Below are positions 45,317 to 54,663 of a stretch of 64,000 nucleotides of DNA, piece after piece (positions within the stretch are counted from its first letter, which is position 1; each line of letters opens with the position of its first letter). The DNA lies in the NCBI GenBank assembly GCA_963804045.1, contig CAWDOR010000040.1, forward strand, positions 62,001-126,000. The letters are read 5' to 3'. Below the pieces are notes generated by a model. The model saw only the letters and a list, made by a program, of their open reading frames with translations, was not told the origin of the DNA and searched no databases. A program made the translations under genes and the position numbers. Origin of the DNA: Rhodoblastus sp963804045 (GTDB taxonomy: Bacteria > Pseudomonadota > Alphaproteobacteria > Rhizobiales > Beijerinckiaceae).

Positions 45317-46783
45317 GTGACGCTGAGCACGGATCGCGCTCTGGAGACGGCCCTGGATCTGGGCATATTCGGCCTGGCGCGCGTCGGCGCCGATCTGACG
45401 CCGCGCGAGCGCCGGGGGCGGCTGATGGACTGGATGGCCGACGCGCCGGCGAAAATCACGGATAGCTCGGTGTTTTTCGCCATGGAGGCCGAATTCGCCG
45501 AGCTGCGCGCCGGCCGCCGCAACAAAATCGACCTGCCGGGCCTGCGCCTGCCGCCGCTGATCGACACGCCCTTCTCGCTCTGCGCGCTGCATGAGGCCGA
45601 AAGCGACGATTTCCTGCTGTTCGCCACCACCGATGGCGGCGCGCTGGAATTCGAGCGGCTGCTCGCCCATGAGCGTCGGCAGACCCAGATTTTGCAAGAT
45701 CAGGCGCTGGCCGCGGGACGCGCGGCGCGCGAACAGGCCGCGCTCTATCGCGACATTGTCGAGACCGCCAGCGATCTGGTGTTCCGCCTCGATGAAGGCT
45801 TGCGCTTCACTTTCGTCAATACCGTCGCCGCGCGCTGGCTGGGCGGAACAGATGACGGCTGTCTCGGGCGCCGCGTGGACGAAGTCCTGGGTTCGTCCGC
45901 GGAGGAGTCCTGGGCCGCGCGTCTGGCGGACAAAGCCGCCCCCGCCTGCGAACAGGGCTGGTCCTTTGAACAGGGCTGGCGCCGCGGCGGCGGCGAGACC
46001 TTGTGGATCTGGTGGAGCGTGCATTGGGTCGAGAGCGGCGTTTCCGGAGAATATCAGGCGCTCGGCCGCGACATCACCGATCTGCGCCGGCTGCGCGCCG
46101 AGGCCGGCGCGCGCGCCGAGGAAGCCCGCGCCAATGCGGTGATGCGCGAAAGGCTGCGCATCGCCCATGATCTGCACGACACGCTGGTGCATTCGCTGGT
46201 GGCGCTGGCCCCGCAAATCCGCTTGATCCGCAAGGTCGCCGGCGCCGGCGCCGATCCCCGGCTGGTCGAGGAGCTGGACCTCGCCGAGGCCGCCGTGCGC
46301 GACGGCCTGACCCGCGCCCGCGCGGCGCTGGCCGATCTGCGCCGCCAGCCGGTCGAGCCGGAAGGGCTTGGCGCCGCGCTGGAAGACCTCGCCCGCCGCT
46401 TCGGCGCCCGCACCGGCGTCAATGTGCTGGTCGATCTCGACGCCCGCGCCCGAACCCTGGCGCAGGACAAGGCGGAAGCCTTTTTCCGCATCGTCGAGGA
46501 GGCGCTGCGCAATGTCGAACTCCACGCCCAGGCCAGCCGGATCGGCGTCTATCTCGCCGCCGACGACAGCGACGGCCTGACCCTGGTGATCGCCGACGAC
46601 GGGCGCGGCTTCGATCCGGCGGTGACGCCCGCCGGCCATTTCGGCCTGATCGGCATGCGCGAACAGGCGGAGATGATCGGCGCCAGCTTCAGCCTCGATT
46701 CGGCGCCGGGCCTGGGCGCGCGGATCGTCATCGTCGCCCCGGCCCGGCCGAGCGAAAGTTTTGGCGCGGACATGCGTAAATAA
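45317..46783 (+). CDS. NarL-type sensor histidine kinase with PAS domain
   Basis: About 488 residues from the GTG at 45317 (GGAGA six bases upstream; the longer frame has arginine-rich non-family text). An N-terminal region is followed by a PAS domain (LYRDIVETASDLVFRLDEG), then HisKA_3 (RLRIAHDLHDTLVHSLVALA, with His in HDLHD the phosphoacceptor) and a HATPase_c domain (EAFFRIVEEALRNVELHAQA, LVIADDGRGFDP). No transmembrane segment is obvious, so it is probably cytoplasmic. It presumably works with the response regulator that follows 370 bases later. Confidence 0.88.
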   Translation: MTLSTDRALETALDLGIFGLARVGADLTPRERRGRLMDWMADAPAKITDSSVFFAMEAEFAELRAGRRNKIDLPGLRLPPLIDTPFSLCALHEAESDDFLLFATTDGGALEFERLLAHERRQTQILQDQALAAGRAAREQAALYRDIVETASDLVFRLDEGLRFTFVNTVAARWLGGTDDGCLGRRVDEVLGSSAEESWAARLADKAAPACEQGWSFEQGWRRGGGETLWIWWSVHWVESGVSGEYQALGRDITDLRRLRAEAGARAEEARANAVMRERLRIAHDLHDTLVHSLVALAPQIRLIRKVAGAGADPRLVEELDLAEAAVRDGLTRARAALADLRRQPVEPEGLGAALEDLARRFGARTGVNVLVDLDARARTLAQDKAEAFFRIVEEALRNVELHAQASRIGVYLAADDSDGLTLVIADDGRGFDPAVTPAGHFGLIGMREQAEMIGASFSLDSAPGLGARIVIVAPARPSESFGADMRK

Positions 46784-47152
46784 ATTCAGTTTGTCCGAGG
46801 GCGCAGCAAGTCCGCGCAAGATTTTTCGCCCGAACCGGGCCCGGCCCGGGTTCGCCGCGGACTTCTCGCCAAATCGGCGCGCCTTGGCGGAGATTTGCTG
46901 CCGCACAGCGCTTAACGCGTTGAATTGGCGTCAAATTGCATTCCATTGAAAAAGCAGCTAAATTTCCGCTCGAAAAAGCCTCGGTCGAGCTGACCGCCGC
47001 GTCCTGCGCCGCGGGACGATTTTTTTTAGGCGTCCGCCGGTTTGCGCCAGCGCGTCCCTGGAATATATTGCGAGATGCTTGTTTGAAGTTTTTTCAATTT
47101 TCGGCGGTCCAACCGTCAATCCGTTCCAACGCCGCCAAGGCTGGAGTTTCCA
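46784..47152. other. Intergenic region between kinase and response regulator
   Basis: About 369 bases with no convincing gene. A GC-rich near-palindrome (46831-46854) lies early and an AT-rich stretch before 47150 may be the regulator's promoter. The gap means the pair may not share one transcript. Confidence 0.5.
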
Positions 47153-47818
47153 GTGCAGGATGAACGCATCCGCATTCTGATAGCGGAGGATCAACCCATG
47201 ATCCGCCGCGCATTCGCGTCGACGCTGGCGCTGGAAAAGGACATGGAAATCGTCGCCCAGGCGGCGGACGGCGCCGAGGCCGTGCAGGCGGCGCGGCGCT
47301 GGCAGCCGCATATCGTGCTGATGGACATTCAAATGCCCCGGCTCAACGGCATAGCCGCGACGCGGCAGATTGTCCGCGACTGTCCCAAGGCCCAGGTGAT
47401 CATTCTCACCACCTATGACACCGACGATCTGATTTTCGACGCCATTTGCGCCGGCGCCCAGGCCTATTTGCTCAAGGACGCCGAGGAAGAGGAAATTCTC
47501 GCCACCATCCGCTCGGTGTCGCGCGGCCATTCGCGCCTCGCCCCCAATGTGGCGCGCAAGCTGCTCGACGAGTTCCGCCGCGTTCGCCGCGTCCCCGTCC
47601 CGGTCGCAGGCGACGCCAGTCCGAGCGAGGCGCTGACCGAACGCGAGAACGACATTCTGCAACTGATCGTCGTCGGCAAGGGCAATAAGGAAATCGCCAA
47701 TCAGCTCAAGCTGGCCGAGGGCACGGTGAAGAATTACGTCAGCCGCATCCTGGAAAAGCTCAACGCCCGCAGCCGCACCGAACTGGCGGTCAAGGCGCTG
47801 AACCGGCGTCTGGACTGA
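47153..47818 (+). CDS. NarL/FixJ-family response regulator
   Basis: A 221-residue regulator. The receiver domain has ILIAEDQPMIRRAF and the phosphoacceptor strand VLMDIQMPRLNG; the LuxR-type HTH has LTERENDILQLIVVGKGNKE and GTVKNYVSRILEKLNARSRT. It starts with GTG. The upstream NarL-type kinase is the likely partner; targets are unknown. Confidence 0.92.
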   Translation: MQDERIRILIAEDQPMIRRAFASTLALEKDMEIVAQAADGAEAVQAARRWQPHIVLMDIQMPRLNGIAATRQIVRDCPKAQVIILTTYDTDDLIFDAICAGAQAYLLKDAEEEEILATIRSVSRGHSRLAPNVARKLLDEFRRVRRVPVPVAGDASPSEALTERENDILQLIVVGKGNKEIANQLKLAEGTVKNYVSRILEKLNARSRTELAVKALNRRLD

Positions 47819-47876
47819 TGCGACCGCAACCGGTCGTCGTTCTTGAATTTTCACGCGATCGCGGGGGAGGAGACCA

Positions 47877-48269
47877 ATGACCACGGACCTCTGGATGCTC
47901 GTCGCCACCGCGCTGCTTTGCCTCGGCATACCCTTCATCTATGGCGCCGGCCGCTTTCTCCAGCCCGGCGGCGCCGCCTGGGCCGCCAGCAATCGCGAGA
48001 CGCCGCTGCCAGTTCCCGAATGGACCCAGCGCGCGGTCAAGGCCCATGCCAATCTCCTCGAGAATCTCGCGCCCTTCGCCATTTTCGTCCTGGTCGCCCA
48101 TGTCGCCGGCAGGGCCAATGCCGCCACGGCGCTCGGCGCGACGATTTTCTTCTGGGGGCGGGTCGCCCATCTGCTCGTCTATGTGCTCGGCATTCCCTAT
48201 CTGCGCACGCTGGTCTGGTTCGGCTCGTGGATCGGCGGCTTGATGGTGGTCGTGCAATTGTTCAAGTAG
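47877..48269 (+). CDS. MAPEG-family membrane protein
   Basis: A 130-residue, four-helix MAPEG protein. Seen are LGIPFIYGAGRFLQ, RAVKAHANLLENLAPFAIFV (the conserved family segment) and a last helix WFGSWIGGLMVVVQLF. Eukaryotic members act on glutathione and eicosanoids; bacterial roles are poorly known. GGAGGAG is the ribosome site. Confidence 0.9.
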   Translation: MTTDLWMLVATALLCLGIPFIYGAGRFLQPGGAAWAASNRETPLPVPEWTQRAVKAHANLLENLAPFAIFVLVAHVAGRANAATALGATIFFWGRVAHLLVYVLGIPYLRTLVWFGSWIGGLMVVVQLFK

Positions 48270-48353
48270 GCCCGGGCGACACGCAGGCGATCTTTCCATC
48301 CGCTCCCCGCCGGCTATAGTGCGCGCCTGTCTAGAAAAGGCGCGAAATTCCAC

Positions 48354-49583
48354 ATGAGCGAAGCCAAGCCCCCGCTGCTTTCCGTCGAACAGGCCCTCGC
48401 CAATATCTTGGCTGCGGCGAAAGCGCCGCTCGGCGTGGAGGACGTCCAACTGGACCAGGCTTTCGGCCGCACATTGGCGCGCGATCTGAGCGCCAGGCGC
48501 AGCCAGCCGCCCAAACCGCTCTCCGCCATGGACGGCTACGCCCTGCGCGCCGCCGACGCCGCCTCGCCTCTGCGCGTGATCGGCGAATCCTCGGCAGGGG
48601 CGGGTTTTGACGGAATTTGCGGCGCCGGCCAGGCCGTACGGATTTTCACCGGCGCGCCAGTGCCAGACGGCGCCGACGCCGTGCTGATCCAGGAGGAGGC
48701 CCGGCGCGAAGGCGAGTTCGTCACCGCGCAAACCCCGGTCGCCGCCGGGAAAAACATCCGCCGCCCTGGAATCGATTTCCGCGAGGGCGAGACGATCCTG
48801 CCCGCCGGGCGGCGGTTAAGCCCCGCCGATGTCGCCTTCGCCGCCTCGGCGGACCACGCCTCCCTGCCGGTCGCCAGGCGACCGCGTCTTGGCGTTCTCT
48901 CCACCGGCGACGAACTGGTCGCGCCCGGCGAAAAACGCGGACCCGACCAGATCGTCGCCTCCAACGCCTTTGGCGTGCTTGGGCTGATCCGCGCCGCCGG
49001 TGGCCTCGGCGTCGATCTCGGCGCCGTTCCCGACCGTTCCGAGGCCATTGAGGCCGCCATCCGCCACGCCCTGGCGGCCCAGGTCGATGTGCTCGTCACC
49101 ATTGGCGGCGCCTCGGTCGGCGACCGCGATTTCGTGCGCGGCGCCCTGGCGCATGAGGGCATGGCGCTGGAATTCTGGAAAATCGCGATGAAGCCCGGCA
49201 AGCCGCTGATCCACGGGCGCATCGGCGCCACCCAGGTTCTCGGATTGCCGGGCAACCCCGTCTCGGCGGCCGTTTGCGGCGAGCTTTTCCTCAAACCGCT
49301 GATCCGCGCGCTGCTAGGCGATCCGCAGGCCGGCGCCGACCGCTGCGAGCCCGCCGTCGCCGGCGCCGATCTCAAAGCCAATGGCCCGCGCCGCGAATTT
49401 TTACGCGCGACATTGAGCTTTGACGCTACGGGACGGATCGTCGCAACGGCGCAACAGCATCAGGACAGCTCGCTGCATTCCGTGCTGGCGCGCTCGCAGG
49501 CGCTGATCCAGCGCGACAGCGACGCCCCCGCCTGCCCACGCGGCGGCGCGGTGAGGATTTTGCGGCTGACGGAGTTGATTTAG
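48354..49583 (+). CDS. moeA: Molybdopterin molybdenumtransferase MoeA
   Basis: A 409-residue enzyme that inserts Mo into adenylated molybdopterin. The domains are in order: SAMDGYALRAAD, the IFTGAPVPDGADAVLIQEE region, the nucleotide/MPT fold LGVLSTGDELVAPGE, VTIGGASVGDRDF and MKPGKPLIHG. It fits the ModE regulator at 10.8 kb functionally but is not adjacent. Confidence 0.94.
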   Translation: MSEAKPPLLSVEQALANILAAAKAPLGVEDVQLDQAFGRTLARDLSARRSQPPKPLSAMDGYALRAADAASPLRVIGESSAGAGFDGICGAGQAVRIFTGAPVPDGADAVLIQEEARREGEFVTAQTPVAAGKNIRRPGIDFREGETILPAGRRLSPADVAFAASADHASLPVARRPRLGVLSTGDELVAPGEKRGPDQIVASNAFGVLGLIRAAGGLGVDLGAVPDRSEAIEAAIRHALAAQVDVLVTIGGASVGDRDFVRGALAHEGMALEFWKIAMKPGKPLIHGRIGATQVLGLPGNPVSAAVCGELFLKPLIRALLGDPQAGADRCEPAVAGADLKANGPRREFLRATLSFDATGRIVATAQQHQDSSLHSVLARSQALIQRDSDAPACPRGGAVRILRLTELI

Positions 49584-49824
49584 CGTTTTCGAATTTACGC
49601 GCTGGCGCATGTTCCCGAAAGCTGAGTGCGGTTTTCGGACAAAAATATACGACAACACAATAGACTAGAGTCTGTTCGGTGAACCGGAGCTCCCCGAACA
49701 GACTCTAGGGGGCGTGAGGCCATATCGGGCTTTCGCATGAAGGAGACATGGCCGCGCCCTGGCGATGGACTTGCGCCGTTTCATCGATTGCAAGGGCGCG
49801 CCTGGTCCGATAATGACGATAACG
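49584..49824. other. Intergenic region upstream of the cobalamin riboswitch
   Basis: About 240 bases. The first half resembles dispersed extragenic palindromic repeats of Rhizobiales (around 49600-49650, CGCATGTTCCCGAAA and GCGGTTTTCGGAC). A perfect 14-base inverted repeat follows. The NiCoT promoter must lie in the remainder. No gene is seen. Confidence 0.5.
49666..49707. repeat. Perfect 14-base inverted repeat
   Basis: TAGAGTCTGTTCGG and CCGAACAGACTCTA flank a 14-base centre. There is no T run, so it is not a standard terminator. It could be an operator or a repeated extragenic palindrome. Confidence 0.7.
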
Positions 49825-49986
49825 ATGGTTCTCTTCGGAGATCAAAAGGGAACACGGTGACAGCGGCGACGCCCAATCCGTGACTGCCCCCGCAACTGTA
49901 AGCGGCGAGCCTTTCGCAAACAAAGCCACTGGGAAACCGGGAAGGCGAGCGTCAGGCGAAGACCCGCGAGTCAGGAGACCTGCCAT
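49825..49986 (+). promoter_or_regulatory. Cobalamin riboswitch
   Basis: In order: AAGGGAACACGGTGA, CCGTGACTGCCCCCGCAACT (the B12 box), GTAAGCGG, GCCACTGGGAAACCGGGAAGG, and a closing GACCCGCGAGTCAGGAGACC. These are the standard parts of the AdoCbl aptamer. It lies about 95 bases upstream of the NiCoT start, so B12 should lower cobalt uptake. Confidence 0.93.
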
Positions 49987-50080
49987 CGCCGTGCAGCCGA
50001 TCTCGGGCGAGGTGACCGACGATTTGTTTCCGACCCTCGGGATCGCGCTGTTTTCATTGTCCAGCGCATGCGAGGGTTCC

Positions 50081-51157
50081 ATGCCAGCTCTGTTTTTCCG
50101 TCTCACCGCCGACGAGGGCCTGCGCCGTCGTCTGATCGGGCTTTTCGCCGGACTCGTCGCGGCCAATGTCCTTGTCTGGGTCTGGGCGCTCGTCGCCCTG
50201 CACGACCGCCCGGTTCTGCTGGGCTCGGCCATGCTGGCCTATACATTCGGCCTCCGGCACGCCGTCGACGCCGACCATATCGCCGCGATCGACAACGCCA
50301 CGCGCAAGCTGATGCAGGAAGGCAGGCGGCCGGTGGCGCTGGGCCTGTTCTTCTCGCTCGGCCACTCGACCATCGTCGTGCTGATGTCGATCGCCGTCGG
50401 ATTCGCCACCGCGGCGCTCAGCGCGCGTTTCGAAGATTTCAAGGCGGTCGGCGGCGTCATAAGCACCGGCGCCTCGGCTGCGTTTTTGCTCCTGCTGGCC
50501 CTGTTCAACATCCTTGTGCTCATTTCGGTGTTCCGCACTTTTCGCGCGGTCCAGAGCGGAGCGGCTTTTGTCGAGGAGGATTTCGACATTCTTCTGAACA
50601 GCCGGGGATTGCTCGCCCGCCTGTTCCGGCCGATCTTCGGCATTGTCAGCAGGAGCTGGCATCTTTATTTCATCGGTTTCCTGTTCGGCCTCGGCTTCGA
50701 CACCGCGACCGAAGTGGCGTTGTTCGGCATAGCGGCGACGGAATCCGCCAATGGCGCCTCCTTCGGCACGCTGCTGGTCTTTCCAGCCCTTTTCACCGCC
50801 GGCATGTCGCTGGTGGATTCGGCGGACGGCGCCTTGATGCTGGGCGCCTATGGCTGGGCCTTCATGAAGCCGATCCGCAAACTCTATTACAATCTGACGA
50901 TAACCGCGATTTCAGTGATCGTCGCCTTGGTCATCGGCGGCGTCGAGACGCTGGGGCTGATTGCCGGCTATTTCAAGCTTGAAGGCGCTTTCTGGTCAGC
51001 GATCGGCGCGTTCACCAGCAGTTTTGGCTTGCTTGGCTATGGAATCGTCGCGATTTTCGCTTTGAGCTGGGTCGTTTCGGCCTTGATCTACAAGATCATG
51101 GGCTATGACGCCGTCGAGGCCCGCATCGCCTCGTCCTCGACCAACCAATCCCCATAG
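50081..51157 (+). CDS. NiCoT-family cobalt/nickel permease
   Basis: A 358-residue, eight-helix permease. It has the metal signature RHAVDADHIAAID (HX4DH), FFSLGHSTIVVLMS, and FLFGLGFDTATEVALFG, the three NiCoT landmarks. The B12 riboswitch upstream argues for cobalt import. The ATG at 50081 has GAGGG five bases before; a longer frame from 49880 would run through the riboswitch and is rejected. Confidence 0.93.
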   Translation: MPALFFRLTADEGLRRRLIGLFAGLVAANVLVWVWALVALHDRPVLLGSAMLAYTFGLRHAVDADHIAAIDNATRKLMQEGRRPVALGLFFSLGHSTIVVLMSIAVGFATAALSARFEDFKAVGGVISTGASAAFLLLLALFNILVLISVFRTFRAVQSGAAFVEEDFDILLNSRGLLARLFRPIFGIVSRSWHLYFIGFLFGLGFDTATEVALFGIAATESANGASFGTLLVFPALFTAGMSLVDSADGALMLGAYGWAFMKPIRKLYYNLTITAISVIVALVIGGVETLGLIAGYFKLEGAFWSAIGAFTSSFGLLGYGIVAIFALSWVVSALIYKIMGYDAVEARIASSSTNQSP

Positions 51158-51312
51158 GGCGATTTCGACCGGACGTTTCCCTGCGTCGCCTTGCGTCAAA
51201 TCGGTGAGCCCGGTCACAGGCCCCATAGACGGAATGCGGAGCGCGACCCCGCCCGCGACCCCAAGCGGCCCTCCGGCGGCGCTCCGAGCCGACCGATCCG
51301 GGACGCAGAACT

Positions 51313-51352
51313 GAAAAGGAAAACGGCGAGGCCTGTCTTCGGACCCCGCCGT
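51313..51352 (-). terminator. Terminator of the LysM/LytM lipoprotein gene
   Basis: On the minus strand an ACGGCG / CGCCGT stem with an inner UUCG-type loop is followed by TTTTCCTTTT. It lies 53 bases past the stop. Confidence 0.6.
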
Positions 51353-51405
51353 CTCGCTTTACCCGAACCGTGTCTCGCGGTTTTCGGGGAAACTTTTGAG
51401 CTCTG

Positions 51406-52884
51406 TCACAATCCCGCCAGGAAGCTGGAGGGATCGACGGGCTTGTGGCCCTTGCGCAGCTCGAAATGCAGTTGCGGCGACGCGACATTGCCGCTCTGGC
51501 CGGAGAGCGCGATTACCTGGCCGCGTTTGACCGTGTCGCCGCGCTTCACATTGATCGAGCCATTATTGGCGTAGACGCTGTCGAAACCGTTGGGGTGGTG
51601 GATCAGCACCAGATTGCCGTAGCCTTTCAACTCGCTGCCGGCATAGGTGACGATGCCCGATTCGGCGGCCTTGACCGCTGTGCCTTCGGGCACGGCGATA
51701 TTGATGCCGTCATTGCCGCCATTGCCATAGGCCTGGATCACCCGGCCGCGCGCCGGCCAGCGGAATTCCGGATTGGCGGAGTCCACGGCGCTTGTGGGTT
51801 CCGGCGCGGTGCGCGCGGTGGCGTCCTCCTGGGGCGCGGCGACGCGCGCCTGCTTTTCGACCTTCACCGCCTCCTGAACCGGGGCCGGCGCCGGTTCGGC
51901 CAGGGCGACTTTCGCCTGAGCGGCCTTGGCTTGCGCGGCGGCCTGCGCCTGGGCGAGCTTTTCCGCCTTGGCCTGATCCTTCTGCGCCTTCAGCGCCAGT
52001 TTTTGCGCCTGGGCCGTTTCGGTCCTTTTCCGCTCTGTTTCGGCCGCGGCTTCCTTCATCGCCGCGGCGCGGGCTTCGGCCAGCTTGGCCTTGCGCGCCG
52101 CCAGCGGATCGGCCGCCGGCTTTTGCGGCGCGACCGCCGCTTCTTCCTCTTCGGTCTCGACCTGGGACTTGGCGCCGGTGGTCATCGCATAGCGAGGCTG
52201 GGGCTGGACCTTGGCCGGCGCGACTTCGGCGACGCCGCGAAGGCGCGGCGCTTCCGCCGCCGGCTGGGGTTGAGCCTGAGCCGAGCGGTTGGCGCTATAG
52301 ACAGGAATGGTCAGCCTCGACCCCGGCTGCACCTGCGACGCCGTGCGATAGCCGTTGAGCGTCAGCAGCGTCTCGACCGGCACCCCATATCGATTGGCGA
52401 TCATGCCGGCGGTTTCGCCCTGGGCGACAACCACCGGGGCGCCGCCGTCGATGGACCAGCCGCCGACGCGCGCCGCCGCGACGCGGGGCGTGGCGACGGG
52501 AGCGACGCGGGGCGTGGAGATCGCCGCCTGGACTGGCGCCGAGACCGCCGGGCGCGAAGAAACTCTTGGCGCGGACAAGGGCGTCGACGAGATCGGCGAG
52601 GAGACGATCGGGGCCGGCGGAATCGGATCGGCGCGGTTCATCGACACCGGCGCCGGGCGCGATTGATAGCGCGGCGGCGCGTCGGGGCGCGAGGCCCCAT
52701 CGTCGAAGGTCTTAAAAGTCTCGGAAAAGAAATCCTTCTTCTCCGGCGCATTGACCGTGCCGGTCGGCGTTCGGTCGTAACGTTTGGACCCGTGGAAGGG
52801 ATTGCCGAAGGGATCGTCCAGCCGGCTGGAATCGGCGCATCCCGAGAGCGCCAGAGCCGCGACGCCCGCCAGCAACAGCCGCAT
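51406..52884 (-). CDS. LysM and LytM (M23) domain lipoprotein, NlpD/EnvC-like
   Basis: About 492 residues from ATG 52884. A lipobox LALSGC (signal LLLAGVAALALSGC) marks a lipoprotein. A LysM domain follows (VVAQGETAGMIANRYGVPVE, near residue 155), then a long Ala/Lys/Glu coiled coil, then a C-terminal LytM domain (RWPARGRVIQAYGNGGNDGI, YGNLVLIHHPNGFDSVYANN). The metal ligands of active M23 enzymes look replaced: GNDGINIAV in place of GxHxGxD, YANNGS in place of YxH and SPQLHFEL keeping only the last His. It is therefore probably an activator of cell-wall amidases, like EnvC/NlpD, rather than a peptidase. It ends a surE-pcm unit. Confidence 0.88.
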   Translation of the reverse strand: MRLLLAGVAALALSGCADSSRLDDPFGNPFHGSKRYDRTPTGTVNAPEKKDFFSETFKTFDDGASRPDAPPRYQSRPAPVSMNRADPIPPAPIVSSPISSTPLSAPRVSSRPAVSAPVQAAISTPRVAPVATPRVAAARVGGWSIDGGAPVVVAQGETAGMIANRYGVPVETLLTLNGYRTASQVQPGSRLTIPVYSANRSAQAQPQPAAEAPRLRGVAEVAPAKVQPQPRYAMTTGAKSQVETEEEEAAVAPQKPAADPLAARKAKLAEARAAAMKEAAAETERKRTETAQAQKLALKAQKDQAKAEKLAQAQAAAQAKAAQAKVALAEPAPAPVQEAVKVEKQARVAAPQEDATARTAPEPTSAVDSANPEFRWPARGRVIQAYGNGGNDGINIAVPEGTAVKAAESGIVTYAGSELKGYGNLVLIHHPNGFDSVYANNGSINVKRGDTVKRGQVIALSGQSGNVASPQLHFELRKGHKPVDPSSFLAGL

Positions 52885-53048
52885 GGCGCCTTCTTTCCGC
52901 TTCTGCCCTTGATTCATGACGCAACCCACAAACACGATACTCATGAGGGCATTTAACGCCATACGGGTTAAAGGAGCGTTTAAGATGAATCGGAATTCAT
53001 CGTCCGAGCTAAGGTTAAGTTGCGGTTTACCTTAAGGTATGAGCGAAA

Positions 53049-53741
53049 TCAGGCCGATGCGAACAGGCCATGCAGCAAAATTTGTGCTTGGCAGGGGCCA
53101 AGGCTTTCAAGAATGAGCTTGTCGCCGGCCTCGCGGCGATAAATCAGCCGTTCGGCCTTTTCGCCCAGCGGCCGCGCGGCGATCAGGGCCCCGCCCTCGC
53201 CTAGCGCGCCAAGCAGGCTTGGCGGCGGCTCGGCCATCGCGCCATGGACGACGATCCGGTCGAACAGGCCGAGCGCCGGGGAAATCTCATGGCCGTCGGC
53301 CCAGAGCGCCGCCACGTTCTTGATTCGCAATTGCTCCAGCCGCTTGCGCGCGGCGCGGGCCAGCGAATCGAAACATTCCAGCGTGACCACGTCGCGCGCC
53401 AGGCCCGCGAGCACAGCCGCCGACCAGCCCGAGCCGGTCCCGACCTCCAGCACGCGCATATGCGGCTCGACCGCCAGCGCGGCCAGCGTCAGCGCCAGGG
53501 CGCTGGGCTGCTCCATGGTCTGGCCGCAGGGCAAGGGCAGCGCGATGTCGCGGAGCGCCAGATCGACCTGTTCCGCGCCGACGAAATTTTCGCGCGGCGC
53601 CGATTCCAGCGCGCGCAATAGCGAAACATCGCCAAAGCCCTTTCCGCGCAAAAGCAGCATCAGTTGCGCCATGGCCTGCGCCCGCGCCGCCGTCCGCGCG
53701 CTGGCGGCGGCCGAGGGAAAGGGCGGGCGCGAGGGGCCCAT
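53049..53741 (-). CDS. pcm: Protein-L-isoaspartate O-methyltransferase-like protein
   Basis: A 230-residue methyltransferase. Seen are the PIMT substrate/cofactor parts: VDLALRDIALPLPCGQTMEQ and VLEVGTGSGWSAAVLAGLA (SAM motif I). It repairs isoaspartyl residues. Its GTG/ATG start region overlaps the surE stop by one base, the usual surE-pcm pairing. Confidence 0.9.
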   Translation of the reverse strand: MGPSRPPFPSAAASARTAARAQAMAQLMLLLRGKGFGDVSLLRALESAPRENFVGAEQVDLALRDIALPLPCGQTMEQPSALALTLAALAVEPHMRVLEVGTGSGWSAAVLAGLARDVVTLECFDSLARAARKRLEQLRIKNVAALWADGHEISPALGLFDRIVVHGAMAEPPPSLLGALGEGGALIAARPLGEKAERLIYRREAGDKLILESLGPCQAQILLHGLFASA

Positions 53742-54493
53742 CAGGCGAACAGGCCGGAAAAATGCTTGAGCGCGGCGTCGTCGGTGAGATCCAGGCGCAA
53801 CGGCGTCGCCGAAATGCGGTTCTGCGCGACGGCCTCGAGATCGGTGCCGACTCCGGGCAAAAATGTCGGGCGCTCGAAGGCGATCCAGTAATAGGGATTG
53901 CCGCGCCCGTCATGGCGGGCGTCGATCTTCATCAATTCCTGCGCGCGGCGGCCCTGGCGGACCAGCGCCACGCCCTGAACCTCCTCCGGCTTGCAGGCGG
54001 GAAAGTTCAAATTCATCAAGACGCCTTCAGGCAGGCCGCGCGCCAGAATCTTCTCGATCAGCGGGGCGGCGTGGGCCTCGACGCAATCCCAATGCGCGCC
54101 GGCGGGCGAATAGCATTGCGACAGGGCGATGGAAGGAAAGCCAAGCAATGTGCCTTCCATGGCGCCGGCGACGGTGCCGGAATAGGTGACGTCCTCGGCG
54201 ACATTCTGGCCGCGATTGACGCCCGACAGGATCAGGTCGGGCGGGGCCTCGGCCATGATTTTTCGTACGCCCATGATGATGCAGTCGGTCGGCGTGCCCT
54301 TAACGGCGAAATGCTTTTCGGAAATCTTGCGCAGGCGCAGCGGATCGGACAGCGACAGCGAATGGGCGACGCCGGACTGGTCGGTTTCCGGCGCGACCAC
54401 GGTGACGTCCTCGGCGAGGCTGCGGGCGATGCGTTCGAGCACGGCCAGGCCGGGAGCGTGAACCCCGTCGTCATTGGTGATGAGAATGCGCAT
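53741..54493 (-). CDS. surE: 5'-nucleotidase SurE
   Basis: A 250-residue metal-dependent phosphatase. The start ILITNDDGVHAPGLAVLE carries the two acidic metal ligands; VVAPETDQSGVAHSLSL and SGVNRGQNVAEDVTYSGTV complete the active site. It hydrolyses nucleoside monophosphates and is often linked to stationary survival. It precedes pcm and the LytM lipoprotein. Confidence 0.95.
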   Translation of the reverse strand: MRILITNDDGVHAPGLAVLERIARSLAEDVTVVAPETDQSGVAHSLSLSDPLRLRKISEKHFAVKGTPTDCIIMGVRKIMAEAPPDLILSGVNRGQNVAEDVTYSGTVAGAMEGTLLGFPSIALSQCYSPAGAHWDCVEAHAAPLIEKILARGLPEGVLMNLNFPACKPEEVQGVALVRQGRRAQELMKIDARHDGRGNPYYWIAFERPTFLPGVGTDLEAVAQNRISATPLRLDLTDDAALKHFSGLFA

Positions 54494-54663
54494 GAAGGCC
54501 CGCCCAATTCGCGAAAAGACATTTGGCGGCGTTTATAGCGCGTCCGCACGCCGCGAACAGCCCGCGCGCGCGTCGCGCCGGCACAAGGATGGACTGGACA
54601 TCGGCCTTCGGCGCCGCCATAGTCCGCCGCGAAAACTCCGGCCCGGCATTTTGGATTCGCGCG

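Noticed and set aside
49880..50080. Extended N-terminus for the NiCoT permease
   Set aside because: It would translate the cobalamin riboswitch; the ATG at 50081 has a good ribosome site and begins the permease.
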